A stretch of 64,000 nt of DNA from Lichenostomus cassidix (Eukaryota > Chordata > Aves > Passeriformes > Meliphagidae): assembly GCA_008360975.2 (NCBI GenBank), contig CM039182.1, forward strand, positions 108,777,443-108,841,442, read 5' to 3'. The notes below the pieces were generated by a model. That model made no database searches. It had not been told where the DNA came from and was given only the letters and a program-made list of their open reading frames with translations. Below are positions 13,060-26,118 of the stretch, in pieces; position 1 is the stretch's first letter, and the number at the start of each line of letters is the position of its first letter. A program made the translations under genes and the position numbers.

Positions 13060-13330
13060 TTCAGAAAACTTCAGGCCATTAGAGTTAGCCAGAATTCTTT
13101 TGCAAGAATATTACTAGAAATAATGGTATGGGACAAGACTACAAGACATTGAGAAATGGGTGATTTAGTTAGGGACAAACAGCATATATTCACACTAAAG
13201 GAAAATTGTGTTTGACAAACTAGCTTAAATCTGATTATTTTAATGTTCTGTTGTTGAAGGGATGAATTTGTGTCTGCAATTTATCTGATTTCAAAAGTAT
13301 GTTTGATATTTGCCATGAAAGAGACCTAGT
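13060..13330 (+). mobile_element. Fossil CR1-like reverse-transcriptase fragment
   Basis: The order of words matches the middle of the CR1 reverse-transcriptase frame as I remember it. First comes a segment like AACTTCAGGCCATTAGAGT. Then follow a segment equivalent to 'caacagcatggcttcaccaagg', a segment for '...tgcctgacaaacctg', and finally one for 'gtcatctatctggatttcagcaaagc...tttgacat' (seen as TGCAATTTATCTGATTTC and GTTTGATATTTGCCATGAAA). Every frame is broken by substitutions and small gaps, so it is an old dead copy. Similarity decays past 13,330. A protein-level comparison with turtle and bird CR1 families would settle it. Confidence 0.5.
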
Positions 13331-13339
13331 TTATGAAGG

Positions 13340-16300
13340 GGGAATTTCAGGCAGTTATCCAAATAGAGTAAAAATTATCTCAGGAAAATGAAAGAGCATG
13401 TCAATTAACAATAACACTTCAGGTGGAAAAACATATACAATCAGCAGTCAATAAGCGCCACTTTACTTGACCTATTACACAAATTGCACTGAAATCAATG
13501 TCAAGAGTAGCTAGATTTAGTGGTAAAACATATCAGGACTAATAAAATTACATTGGGTTACTGGAAAATGGATATTAAAGCTGCATCAACACAGTTTATC
13601 TCTGGAAATTAGACCAGTTTGGGTGCTCTTTTATACCATAATTTCTCATTCTCACCCTCATTTTTTGCACTCAGTCATTCACTCTTCTATTTAGCAAATC
13701 CTTTTCAGAAACTGTGAATACTTTTTCTTTATTAAAAGGTCTAGATAACTTTAAGATATCTATATAATGGATTTGTTCCAACAAATCCCAAACCTTTGGT
13801 TTACCTGTAGTGATTTCAGGGATTCATACCCAAGAGCACGAATCAATGTGCTACAACTGCTCCCTAGAGAAGTGAATTTCTAGCCTAGATCATTATGTCA
13901 TTTCTGTCTTTGTCTTGTGGCAGGGGCACATCACACTCCTGTCCTAAAGACCTCTTCGATCAGAGCTTGTCTGACAATTCCATCAGACAAGCAAGAAAAA
14001 GGGGTTTGCTTTATATTCTCAGTTTAACTTCTAATAAAATATTTCTCTTAATGCAAGCCTAAAATTCTTCAGGAAGCACTCAGTCTCATCTCTAAGATTA
14101 TTTGTTTCAAGACAAATTGGTGTATTATTTAATGTCATAGTAACTTTATAACCAAGACTAAAGGGATTTTTGCACGTTCTTTCATAACTGATAGAGTTTT
14201 TGAGTGTACATGGTAGGTCAGGTTGAAAATTTCTACCAAAACTGCTCTACAGAAGGGGCTATGTAAGTACTATTAAAAAACTGAGGTATGAGAGAAAATC
14301 AGTGTGAAGGAGCTGGGAATCACTCACGCCAAAACTATTGTCCCAGCAGACTGGCTCACTGCAATCAATGTCTGATTGCAACCAAGAAGCAGCAATAAGA
14401 TACAAATAAGTGTTTCTATGTCAGCATAGTTTTTTTTAATTTGAAGGTTGACTCAGCCTCTCAGGTTGATTGAAAGATATATCCTTGCTGTAAATATAAA
14501 ATAGCCACAAAAGGGCGATACTAGAATTTCACACCTCATTAAAGGAAAGGGCTGTTTACCAAACAGTTAAGTATACAAGGGAACTTCTGGGTAAAGAATG
14601 AACCATTATTCCAATAAAACTTCACTTATTCTCCAGGATCATGTTTTCTGCTAATTTCAAGGAAAGTGCTGGATTCATCTACTAGCCCTCCTAAAAGTTT
14701 TGAAAGATGAGAGTGACTGTAGCATGTAAGCTATAACATTAAGAGAGAGGAACATTTGCCAAATCTGAAACACTGTCAACCATCTTACTGAGAGGGAAGC
14801 AGAAAGATGGGAATTGACATCTATTTGCAGTGTAAATAGAGTAAATGTAGCTTTTATTTTACTCTTAGTTCACATTACTTTTATCTGTGTTGTCACCTTT
14901 TAATATACTAAGTTCTATTCTTACAGATTCAGTCTAATTCCAGACAAAAAAAAATAAAATTAAAGGATCCGGGCAAAGTTACTCTTCACTGAAGGGAGAG
15001 TGACACTAGAAACCAGTTCTCTGGGACACCTTAAAAAGTGATCTAGTGTCCCACCACACCCTTACTGTATCCCGGGAGTAAGGAAAAAGCTTCCATCTAT
15101 GCAGGCCAGGTAGAAACTGGAATAGCAGTGACTGCCTTGGAAGTTCTCTGACATGCAGTAGTAATGTGAAGGGGTAAAAGCTTGAACCATGAAAATCAAG
15201 GATGGACTGCTCTCCAAAATCGCAGGGTTGAGGGTTCTCAAGTAGTGGAAGACTCAAATTCATATTCTTGTTTAGAGAAGAGATTTGAAAGGAGATATCT
15301 GCATTTGGCATATGCAACCTTTCAGTTGCCTGCCCAGATCTGGGAGCTACATTATTCTGGAGTTCCTTCAGCATTACTGATGAAACTACTTTTAGCATAC
15401 TTCACTTAAAATTTGTTTCAGGCGGGGATTCTACTGTTAGATGAACATCTTAATGACTATTTCATCCTTTTTGTCTCCTTCAGAACTAATTATTCACAGT
15501 GTGTGAAAATACAGTGAGAAACCAAGAGAGACTTAGCCAAGGATAATTTGTAACCTGGTCATTCAGGCAGGTGTACTTAGGAAAAGAGAGAATTTTATCT
15601 CCAACAATATTAACAGGACACCTGAACCTGGGAGGATACTGAGCATTGGAATTACTGACATTTAAATGGGGAAGAACTCCATCTCCCCTTGCTGAAAAAT
15701 ATCAAATGTCATCTTTAGATCTACCCATTGGTTTATGGGTATGTCATTTCTAATAAAAACAAACTGATACTTTTCAGAATCTAAACTTTTGTTTTCTACA
15801 ACCTACAACATTGCTTTCTTTTTTGTCTCAAATTCTGAAAATCTTGGTTATAGATTAAAAAAAACAAATTTGAAGAATCCATGGTATTTGTTTCTAACTA
15901 AAAATTGACTTGCACAGCTCTGTTATGCTCATAATACACCAGGATTAGAAAAGAATGACAATTTTTTCTCTTGCATAATCTATTATTCCAGTAGCTGTAC
16001 TTATTTGTAAATAATTACAGCTAACACAATGTAATAGTATAGCTGACTCACTAATGCTAAAGTCCAGACACTGTAACCTCAGAGATACCCTCATTAGATA
16101 GTAATTTTAAATTTTCCAAGGGAAACTTAGTTTAAAGCCCTCTCAACCAGCCCTGCAAACTCATGGGCTAGAATCCTTTTGTCCTTGCTAGATAGATGAA
16201 GCTCATCTAACTCTAGCAGGCCTGGTGCTGTAAAATCTTCACCAGTCTTAAAAAAACCTCAAAATTCCACTGATGGCACCAGTCCTAAATAAAAAATTTT

Positions 16301-17915
16301 ATGTTCTCCCTGCGTACCTTCCGGCTGCTAATGTAATTCTTTCCAAGAGTCATTGCCTGGTCTCCTTGTTATTGTCAAGAGAAACCCCTCTGGTTCTGCC
16401 TTCTGGTTCTTCCTATGGAGAGGAAGATCTTTTTGAATCTCAATAATTCAAAACTACAGGGACAGCAGGATGGCATATCAGCTCTCAGTATGCTCCCTTC
16501 TCAATTCCATGGGTGTTTGCAGTGGTGGGTGGTTCAGTATCTAACAGGGGTCAGATGTAGCCTACCGAAATCACTGAGCTCACCTTGCACAGTCTGTGGC
16601 AGTCCTTCACTCTTATGCTTGGAAGTGAACCTGAACTGCTTTTAGTGAACAGCAGTGATAATATTAGTTCCCCAGCAGGCCATGGTTGTGATACAAAATG
16701 AAGGTGTAGCACTCTGAGGTGGAGCACTGAATGCCAGAACAGACTGATGTACGACAAATACCAAAATAGTCAAAACCATCTAGTTACTCTTTTTTTCTGA
16801 GATAGGTCTCTTTAATAAGATCTTGATCCTTGTTGTGATAACGCTAATGAGGCCTTCAACCAAATCTGCATTAGGCTATTTTCTGTGACTTTGTGAAAAT
16901 TTCTGATTTGGAAAGCTAAAGTGAATCGTACCATGCAACAGTTCCTTTCTCTGTTTCAAGGAATGCAGTGATTTTTTCTTTCTCACTCCAAATTTCTGTT
17001 TTGGAATGAGCCATCTCTCATTTTTTAAGCTGATCTGTAAGATTAATCATTAATATGTCTGGTAGCCATAGCGCTGTCACTTTTCATAATATTCCTTATC
17101 CTCAATATATGAGACAGCAATTCTACCTGCTCTTCTTGGAAGGTGGGATATTATCTATGTGTAGAAACTTGAACAAAAAGGTCTGCTGGCAGTTTTAATA
17201 GATTCCTTGAAATGGTTGCTTACATAGAATTACATTCTCCATATAAATTACAATGATCATTAAACTTGCAATACCTTTACCCCTAACCCTGCTGAAATAT
17301 CAATAGCAGACATTCAATAAAGTCAGCTAAGAATTATTTTTCAAACTGTTCCAGCTAATTGTAGCTGAGACCATTCTTGCTTATTTATGTTATTATGCTC
17401 CTTCTGGAGCAGAAAGTTTTAAGAAGGCACAACACAAAGTTTCTACCAGTTCCTAGAACAGTAATTTGCCTAATAAGGCACATTAACCTTATATGCTAAG
17501 CTGTTAAGGATTTTTTACTTTTCCAAGAAAATAAGCATGGAAAATGTAGGCCTAAAAAGACTTTAACATAAGTACCCCTACTGTAAGGCATTTGGGGTGA
17601 GTTACAGTGTAGGTGAGCTTTATAATCATGAAAGATGCTAAGAAATGCTTATTACCCACAAAGCAAAGCAAAAATATTATTATTATTAATCTAGAGAATT
17701 TTGTTTGTTATTTTCTAAAAGGTTTTTTATCAGTTATTAAGTGCTAATTCAAGTTACTTTGACAATAAATATTTTTATAATGTATTTGCAAGATTAATCT
17801 GTAACACTGTGACCTTAATGATACTTTTAATGTAAGTTTGAAGTAAATCTGAATGAACATGAATTTATGTAGCTATTAAGAATGTAAATCTCAAACTATT
17901 AATCTGTGCATTTAA
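13340..17915. other. AT-rich DNA, mostly unexplained
   Basis: No gene is recognised. A minus-strand open frame of 130 codons at 15,006-15,398 has no known signature. The stretch at about 16,085-16,400 has the texture of a degraded dispersed repeat (see findings), but I could not assign it. Short AT-rich simple repeats occur, for example around 17,680. Confidence 0.5.
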
Positions 17916-17920
17916 AAATA

Positions 17921-18056
17921 ACAGAATCACAGAAAATTCTGAGCTGGAAGGCACTCACAAGGATCATCAAGTGCAGTGCTTAAGTGAATGACCCATATGG
18001 GGATCAAACACACAACCTTGGTCTAGTTAGCACCATGCTCTAACCAAGAAGTAGAT
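17921..18056 (-). mobile_element. tRNA-Ile/CR1 chimeric SINE (TguSINE1-like)
   Basis: Read on the minus strand, the first part (about 18,055 to 17,988) follows tRNA-Ile: TTGGTTAGAGCATGGTGCTAA for the D-arm to anticodon region and TGTTTGATCCC for the B box, then a stem like CCATATGGGTCA. The second part (17,987 to 17,921) is a CR1 3' end, with TGATGATCCTTGTGAGTGCC and the terminal TTCTGTGATTCTG. This arrangement is that of TguSINE1, described from passerine birds, where a tRNA promoter is joined to a CR1 tail so that the CR1 machinery can copy it. The 5' end of the tRNA part is missing and the copy is diverged. A short AAAATAA occurs on both sides, but a target duplication is not certain. The element gives the best taxonomic hint in the window. 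Confidence 0.85.
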
Positions 18057-18059
18057 AAA

Positions 18060-21000
18060 ATAAGATATGGTTATCTTTTGAACTTTTGGACATTTCTTCA
18101 GGATGTTGTTTATTACTCTAGTACTATTAAACTTGGCTGCTTTACATGTAAATGAGAGAATGAAAGTAAAAACTTGAAAGAAAAGAGGGGCTTGAATTGA
18201 AGCTGTTCTGCCTCCTAATTATAATTTTTTTTAATTAAATAAGTCTGTGACTCAGAAATAATTCTAACATCTCTGTAAAGTGTTACAGAACAAACCAGTC
18301 TTATAGTAGGGTCAAGTCAGCTCACATACATAGATTTCCCTGTACAAAAATCTCACAAAACAGGATCAGGGCAAGGTTTATTTCCTAAAGGAAGTGTATT
18401 GTAAAACTTGTCAAAAGCTGTCTTCACCTTGTGAGTATTTTCACAGACATGAAACAACACAGATGATCACAGCCACCAGCTGACCAAGGATGGATCAGCC
18501 TCACACCAGGCTTTTCCTGCAGTTTGTGCACACAGACATATTAATGTTTATATACATGTTGGAACTGATAATCTAATAGAATTGCTAACAATGTTCACCT
18601 CTTTCTACTTTGCTTAGTGCAAGAGCAGCGCTTCCCAAGTGTCTCTTTTCCTATTGTGTTCAGTCTGGTGCTTAGAGTCTGGAAAAAAATATAAGGATGT
18701 GGGGATAAAGAAAAAGCCAAACAAACAATTCTTCTTTTTAATTAGGGATAGAATCTGCTAGAAAATAACAAAAAATAAGTTAATGCAATAAGGTAAAAAG
18801 CTTCTGATGGAAGAACTGAGCTCACACATATTTCTTTGATGATTTGTTTCTAAGTGACATTACTGACATCCAGAAATTCAACACATGAAAAAAGCACTAC
18901 TGATTAAATTCTTTACAAATGTTTTACAAAAGATGATTTTTGTTTATTTGCCTGATACCCCTTAACTCAAAGGCTGATATCATGACCTTCTCAGCATCAA
19001 TTCATGTCAGTATAGCACTGAAGGAATATTTGATCTGCAGTCAAAATTTCTGGTTTTGTGAATCAAGGTCTAGTGCCCAATGGCATCCACACCCTTCTGT
19101 TTAAAGACTATGTACTGTAAGAAACATGAGCCACTAAAACTAGTAATGTTCCTGTTCATCTAATTTGTCTTAATACCACAGGTGTCACTGAGGGAAAAAA
19201 GGGGGAAAGTATCCTTAAAATATCTATGACTATTCAAGACAAAAAGAGCAATTTTCCATCATCTTTACTCTCCAAACATTAAGGAACACTCAATTTTTAA
19301 ATGAAATGGCTAACCAAATTATCAGATTTCAACAGTATTTTAGAAAAAAAAAACAAAACCAAAACCAAACAAACAACAAAACCAACAAACAAAACCAAAA
19401 AAAAAAAAACAAACAAAAACCAAAGCAAAGTGATTTCCCTGCTGCTCCTGGGAGACACTAGAATTGAACTAGCATTGAAGTCCAACAGACTTCACTGCAT
19501 TCTCTGACTGCAGAACTATTGTCTGCATCAAAACTGTGATCTGATTAGCCACTGATATGGCTGATGCATCTGAAAGGGAGATGTCTTCTCCACAAATTAG
19601 CTTAAAAACATCCTTTTGCTATCAAACTAATAATTAGGTTTGGTTGCCTGTTGCATTAATATTCTGATTGAATCATTTGAACTTATTGAGTTATTGATTC
19701 AAATTTAATTGTGACATTAACTTGATGTTTACAGTGCTTAAATATAATTAGCTCTAAGGAAGTTTAGGAAATTTACATAATAAAAATCTTATTGAAGATA
19801 CATCTTTTTCCCTCATGTTTTCATATGAAACTGGATATTCTGTCAACATATTAGAGTATCAAAACTCTAAAACAAAGAGAACCTCAGTTAAAGATTCTGT
19901 AAACTACACATTTTTGCTTGCTAGTACTATCCAGTCTTGTTACATTGGCAAAACCCAAATGTCAGCTCGATTACCCATTTCAGTCCCTAATCAAAATAAT
20001 TATGAAAGTTGGTTAAAGATTTAATATAAAAATAGATTAAAAAAGATTAATTTCCTTCCATAACATTTTCATTTCTTTCACACTGGATCCTTGACAGTTT
20101 TATTTGCCTTATAAGTTTTGTAAGAAATTGGGAATGGGTGGGAGTTTGTGCCAAAATCTTAACTATGCTTTCAGTATTAGTCTTATGAAGACATGAAGCA
20201 AACCCTGATCTCCAGAGAAGTGAACTAAAACCAAAGATTAGAATCAGAAATTATTTTTTCTTTATATGAGAGCTGTATTTTTTTTTCAGTTAGGTTGATG
20301 CATAAGAACAACAAAATCAGAAGGAATTAGTTGCCTAAACTGACATTTGCCCATTGTCACGTTTTCTTTATATTTGGCCTTTCTAAAAAACAGGGACATT
20401 ATTTTAAAACAGTTATATCCCAGATGAGAAATACACTAATGAAAGAAATACCCAAGAGGGCTCAGAGTCAGATATATGCATGAGAAAGACATGAAAATAT
20501 GTTAGCTATAAAAGCATAAAAGAACTTCACTTGACTTGCATGACTTTTTGTATCAAGCATGCTACAGCAGTCTCTTGATTCTAATATGAAACTATAGTAA
20601 GGATCATTGCACTAATGCATGAGGATTTGTGATAATGTTGCAGAAATTTTACTGTCAAAACTGAACTGCAGTGTAATGACTTTTGTTATCATGGTTTCTA
20701 ATAACTATTCAGCATGAATTGACCCTACATATGTTTTACTGCAATAATGTGTCAGTTATCGAGAAAGTAAAAAAAAAAGAAACAGGAATTAATAGACCCC
20801 CTATCCCCAAAATATTACTATAATGTGGCCACCTGAAGATACCAGGTAGTGAATATGAGAATAAATGCTTTACTTACATTTTAAAGCAATTAGGGTTTGC
20901 ATTGTAGTTTCTCAATAAAATTATATGAACAAAACCAGTAGTCAATATTTCGTAAGACAATGCCATTTGCAATGTTAAGGACAGATACAAATAAATAGGT

Positions 21001-21405
21001 TCTTAAGTTATAATGACATGTCATACCTCTATATTTTGGATTTTTAACTAGAAGAACAAAAGCTGATGTCTACAATACAACCATTGGCACATTAGCACAA
21101 CACATTGGAAGCAACAAACTTTGCTCATGGAATAGATATTCTAAGATAATTCAGGACAAAAAGAAAAATATGGTAAATAACTAGATTTGTTTTAAAAGCA
21201 TAATCATGTTCCTGGAGCTAAAATGCTAGCCCATTGAGATTTCCAGAAGAAACTGCTGCTATATATTTGTAGGGAAGAAGCTCTGTTATGCAAGATTTTG
21301 AGATGGGAAGTCTACCACATAAAGATCAATCTACAGGTCTTTTACATGCAGGATTTTACCACACGAACATGCACATGTAAAAATCAGTAACTTATCAACA
21401 TTACA
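18060..21405. other. Unique AT-rich DNA, no gene seen
   Basis: No repeat family or gene is recognised apart from the A/C-rich tract at 19,344-19,426, which is listed separately. Confidence 0.55.
19344..19426. repeat. A-rich, C-interrupted low-complexity tract
   Basis: About 80 bases consist almost wholly of A runs separated by single or double C. It creates artificial Lys/Thr-rich and Leu/Phe/Val-rich frames on the two strands. It is not the tail of a recognisable retroposed copy. Confidence 0.9.
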
Positions 21406-21410
21406 ATCTC

Positions 21411-21685
21411 CCTCCCTGTCTCTGTTGAGCAGCTAGCAGAGTAATGAAAGCACCAGTTCTCAGTGGCAAGAAGGAATGACCTTTATTGTTTTGATTTCAT
21501 CACATATATAGAGTTCTCAAAAGTTACCCAGATTGGTCAGTCAGAAGCCTTCCCCCAGGCCTGATTGGCCAGGCCTGCACTGCCCAAGTTCTGGGACACT
21601 GTTCCAACAACGTCCAAACTTTATCTTTATTTATAAAACACAAGAAAATTTCTCATGGGAAAGACCTGTGCTAGCCACACCTCCC
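21411..21685 (-). mobile_element. Solo LTR of an endogenous retrovirus (ERVK-type), copy 1
   Basis: A 263-bp LTR at 21,417-21,679 is flanked by perfect 6-bp target duplications, CCTCCC at 21,411-21,416 and 21,680-21,685. The ends are TG and CA. Transcription would run on the minus strand: TATAAATA lies at 21,628-21,635 and AATAAA at 21,482-21,487, about 140 bases downstream. Six-base duplications are typical of ERVK (class II) elements. No internal retroviral sequence is attached, so this is the product of recombination between the two LTRs of a provirus. A second copy sits at 43.8 kb in the same orientation. Confidence 0.88.
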
Positions 21686-22065
21686 CTCCCAATCTGTTCA
21701 AAAAGCCAAAACCCCAACACTTACCCGCAAAACCAAATATTTAGGGGAAATACTAGGTACTAAATAGAATGTATTTAGAAATAATATCAATATCTATAAG
21801 ATAATTCCAATATCCAAAGTCATCTAGGAAAAGTGGACATATATGATTCATGTTTTAATGAAGATTGCACATTCAGCATGACAGACATGCCAGTGATCAG
21901 TGGAAGGTATAGCTATAAGTGATATATAAAGAATGATGCGTGGACAGCAGTGTTTTTTTCAGTAAGTAAACTACTAAGAAAGAAAATTGAGGATAAGAAT
22001 TTCTCAAGGTAAAGGACTATAATTTTCTTGTTCAGAATAATATTTGATCAAATTAAACATTAGAA

Positions 22066-22199
22066 CCATAGAATCATAGAATGGTTTTGGTTGGAAGGGA
22101 CCTTAGAAACCCTCTAGTTCCAAATCCTCTGTTACGGGCAGGGCTCCACTAGACCAGGTTGCTCAAAACCTCATCCAACCTGGCTTTGGGTATTTCCAG
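22066..22199 (-). mobile_element. CR1 LINE 3' end, antisense
   Basis: The plus strand begins CCATAGAATCATAGAATGG, the reverse complement of the CR1 octamer tail. It continues through the CR1 3' untranslated region (GGTTGGAAGGGACCTTAGAA, then CAGGTTGCTCAAAACCTCAT) to about 22,199, where similarity stops abruptly. Only the last 130 or so bases of the element were inserted. It lies 380 bases beyond solo LTR copy 1, with an unrelated spacer between. Confidence 0.92.
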
Positions 22200-22204
22200 T
22201 TAAA

Positions 22205-25200
22205 AGGAAAAAAACCCAAAAATAAATAAAAAAAAAGAAGTTGTTTGCCTTTTACAGTAGTATTTGTAAAAACTGGCTTCTAATTTTCAGTAAGTATGTG
22301 TCTACAGAGAAGAAATTTCTCAGGAATTAATTAGGGATGAACACGCTTTCTTCTTGAACATTCATGTCATTGTAGTAGCTCACACATAATACAGAGCACC
22401 AAGAAAAATCATTACTTTGACACTCCTCCAGAATTGATTTTCTGTTGCTGCTGTAATTTGCTTATTAGCAAAAACCCAGGAAGAGAATGTATCTTCTTTT
22501 TATTGGCAGAGTATATCATCAACACTTTTTTTCTCCTTTTGTTCTAATTCCTAAATACTTTTTTAATGTGAGAATGTTAGGAATATTTTAATAGTTAGAC
22601 AAGTTATTAATTTAGCAAAATGAAGAGTTGTCAAAAAGGAAATTAGATTAAGGTGTCTCTGTAATACTTAAATTAATATTGTAAAGAGAATTTCTCTTCC
22701 TACAATAACACTGCTGGACTGTCCAAATTTCTAAATATTGCTATCACTGATTCCTATGACAAGCTTGGTATATGTATTGTAAGGTTGATTATAAGCTCCT
22801 ATAGAATTGCAATATCCTCATAACCATTTTATTCACAAACAAGATTTTTAAAAGCAATTATTATATAGCAAATTATTATATAGCACTGCTATGAAACTAG
22901 ATCCTGTTGGTATTGCATTTCTATTTTGCTATATTTTACTATGTTTATTTTATTGTATTCAAATTGAGAGGCAAAAAAGCAATAATATATGCCAACTCAT
23001 TTGCAATTTTCTTTTGCTTCCAGACTACATCATTGAGATGCACAATAATATCATCCATACTATGTCCAGAAGAGGTAAACTGTTGAGTGAGAAATCTTTT
23101 CACAAATGTTATCAAGAGCTACTAAATTCTGAGAATGTAGAAGCTGGTTATAATAACATTCAAAGAAACAAAATGTTCAGTTGATAACCTTACATAGATA
23201 TATTTCTCTGTAGAGAGCCTTAAAGAGAGTATGTCCTAATTCCACATTCAGAAAAAAAATACTTTAAATTCCTGCTATAATTCAGTCCCTTTAAGAAAAA
23301 ATTTCAATACTCCTAGCATTGCCTCTGTTGTCATATCAACGGAATAAAATTTATACTCATTTGATGAAGAAAGATAGGTCATTACTTCTTCTACTTTTTG
23401 TTTTACATCTCCAACTTATTCCCCAAATATGGTTATCCCTAAGAATGTATGACTTAAAACCAGTTTTGTTCTGAAACACAGAAGAGCTATATAGTTAACA
23501 AGAATATCTGTTAAGGGATTTTCTTCTTTATATTTGTCAGGAGCAAACTGAATCCAGTGAATTTTAAAATGCAAGACTAATCCAGTGAATTTTAAAATGC
23601 AAGTGGTAAGAAGAAATGAGCAATGAAAATATGGGTATAAGACATAAAATGGATTGCTAAAAGTAAAGTACTAGCAAATAATCTGAATTTTACAGCTAAT
23701 TGATTTATTTGAACACTTCTGCAATGTACTTTTAGAAAATGGACTAAAATATCAATATATCAGAACATGGTTCCTGAGTAGGGCCTGACTTAATAAAAAT
23801 TCCTCCCTGAAATTGTTGGTGTGAAGGTAAGGTCTGTGAAAATGATAACTTAAATGCATATTAATTTTCAGAAATGTAGACATTGAAGGCAAACAAGCAG
23901 AAACCTAACTAGTATACATGAACAGTATTTGTAATTGATCATGGTTGGTAATGATAGGGTCTTACTTTGACAGCTATGTATAAACACAAGAAAAAGAAAC
24001 AGAAAATATTTTTTCTATCAATTGGCATTACACTACCATAACAAAGTTCTGCAATATCACCTGACTTAGGTTTCACAGCACTGTTAATTAAAAAAAAAAA
24101 TTAAAAAAAAATCTAATGAGTAAATAAAACACTATAGCTAGCCACTATACTTCTGTCAAGGAAGATAAACTAGATTTTACAATTTTTTTTCACTTGACTG
24201 TTTTCTAAACTAAAAACTTACAGAGTCTAAATGTAAATGTCATAACACTCACAATCACCAGAAAAAGCTATGAAGAAGCTATATGTAATGGTATGGTACA
24301 TTTTAATCATTGCAGAATATATTTATATATAAAAATAAGTACATTTCAGTAGCAAAAGTGGGATTTTTGAAAAATGAATTTTGGAAACCTTAGATGAACT
24401 GCTCTGTAAAAATAATGAAAAACCCCACTACAGCAAGCAAGCAAAAATGAAAATATGGAAGTGGGAAACAGCAAAGAAGAAAAGAAGAATTTGGGTGATA
24501 GGTATTACTACAGGTATCCTATTGTTATTAAGTATCTGTATTGAAGAAATTAATTTTAGAGAAGAGATAAATGAATTGAATGAGTGATATTAGCACTTTA
24601 GCTGCTGACAGCCTCTAATAGCATCTCCCACCCTCATACTATTGTCATAGTGTTCTGTGAGATCTAATTTACTGTTTAAATAGTCATTTTGAAAGTTTTG
24701 ATATTCTTGAGATAACCAACAGTTTTCTTTAATGATTTGATCCAGAGCAGCCTAAAGAGGAAAGCAATTGATTACACTTATTGGAAAATACCTTTCTAAA
24801 GAATAAAATTATAGGTCACTTACACAATTTCCCTGAATCATTCACATATGAATATCTGCAAAAGATAGATGACAAGATTATGGTCACAGTGAAACAAATG
24901 GAAAAACTGCAAATGAATTTTGGGTGGTCAGGATATTTCTGAATATATCTATAGTAAAGTACATGTTATTAATAAATGATTTGTACATAAAAAAACAATG
25001 CAAATAGTTACAATAGGAACTAATAAAATGAACACATCCTCTGTCTTACTACAGAAGACCTTTCTGCATAGAAATTATATTGTCTTAATTGCCAGAGAAT
25101 ACATCAAATTCATTAATGCATTTTACTTTTTCTAACTCTGATTTTCCAACTTGTCTGTAAAGCTGACACAATGAAATACACATGTGTTTCCTTAATAATT

Positions 25201-25900
25201 TTAATATTTCCAATTGGATTAACATGATTTTAAAGACTAATATAATATTTGACTCTCATAGTCTGATATCAGGTGAAGTTCAAGTTGTTTGGAAAAGATG
25301 CTTCTGTAATAACAAAAATTTCCATTCCTTTAAATCTGGTTTTGATTGAGCCTTCTCTGATTATAATGCACTATAATGCATGATTTTTGACACTATACTA
25401 ATTTTTGGTTTTCTCCTGTTAAAAACCACTTAGGGGAAAGAGAGCTTGGGTAGATTTTGTCATAAGTTACTTGAATATTGAAATTTCACTATTTAACATT
25501 TGGAATTTCTTTTAATTTCATCACTATAAAAAAACAGGATGGCTAACTTCCATACTTCAAAATATTTCTGCAAGTACAGCTTTAAAATGCATGTTTAAAA
25601 CAACACCTGATTAGTGACTGAGTGCTACTCAGTAGATAATAACAAAAAAAAACCCCATCAAGCAAGTGTGAAACTTATTAAATTTGTGTATTTTGCCAGT
25701 TATATTTGGGAGATATTTCTGTTTAAAGCACATGCACATGAGAGTTTACAATTATCAGAGTGTGTAGAAACCTGGACCAACTAATTAAGCCCAAATGTCC
25801 ATGTGATGAGTGGCTGCCATAATCTAAGGCAATATTTTAAAATCTAACACAAAACTCTGAGTCTAAAAGCTTTTAAAGGTAGAGGATTCAGCTTAAGACC
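22205..25900. other. Unique AT-rich DNA, no gene seen
   Basis: No gene or repeat family is recognised. An open frame of 97 codons (22,891-23,184, plus strand) is AT-driven and has no domain. A short tandem duplication lies at 23,551-23,603. Confidence 0.55.
23551..23603. repeat. Tandem duplication, 28-bp unit
   Basis: Two adjacent copies of a 28-base unit beginning AATCCAGTGAATTTTAAAAT are identical for the first 25 bases, at 23,551-23,578 and from 23,579. Near identity suggests recent replication slippage. Confidence 0.9.
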
Positions 25901-25920
25901 CTGGTTTATGCAAGGGGACT

Positions 25921-26118
25921 CTATGTAAAGCCATTTTCAAAGCCATGTGTGCCCTTGCAGAAAAGCAGAGCTAGCAGAACCACTAGAGCAGCTGGAGCAA
26001 ATGCCAGCATCGTCTGCTCCCTGGATGGAGCCTGTTGACCCAGCAGGAGTGAGGGCAGCCCTCTGGCTTGACAATCTGAAACTGGGAGTGAAACAGGACC
26101 ACAGGCGGTGGGATGCAA
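25921..26118 (-). other. GC-rich patch with a signal-peptide-like frame
   Basis: The minus strand of this patch is clearly more GC-rich than its flanks. It encodes 65 open codons, and its second methionine starts a stretch with the shape of a secretory leader: MLAFAPAALVVLLALLF followed by CKGTHG. That pattern resembles the leader of immunoglobulin-superfamily receptor chains, including T-cell-receptor variable genes as I remember them. After it the frame ends within a few codons at a stop and no V domain follows. It could be a truncated, intron-less relic of such a gene, a leader exon, or chance in a GC-rich patch. On the plus strand a longer frame (25,947-26,387) overlaps and has no recognisable domain. 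Confidence 0.25.

Noticed and set aside
15006..15398. 130-codon minus-strand open frame
   Set aside because: No family signature; a consensus-like donor inside it on the same strand is isolated, without a matching acceptor.
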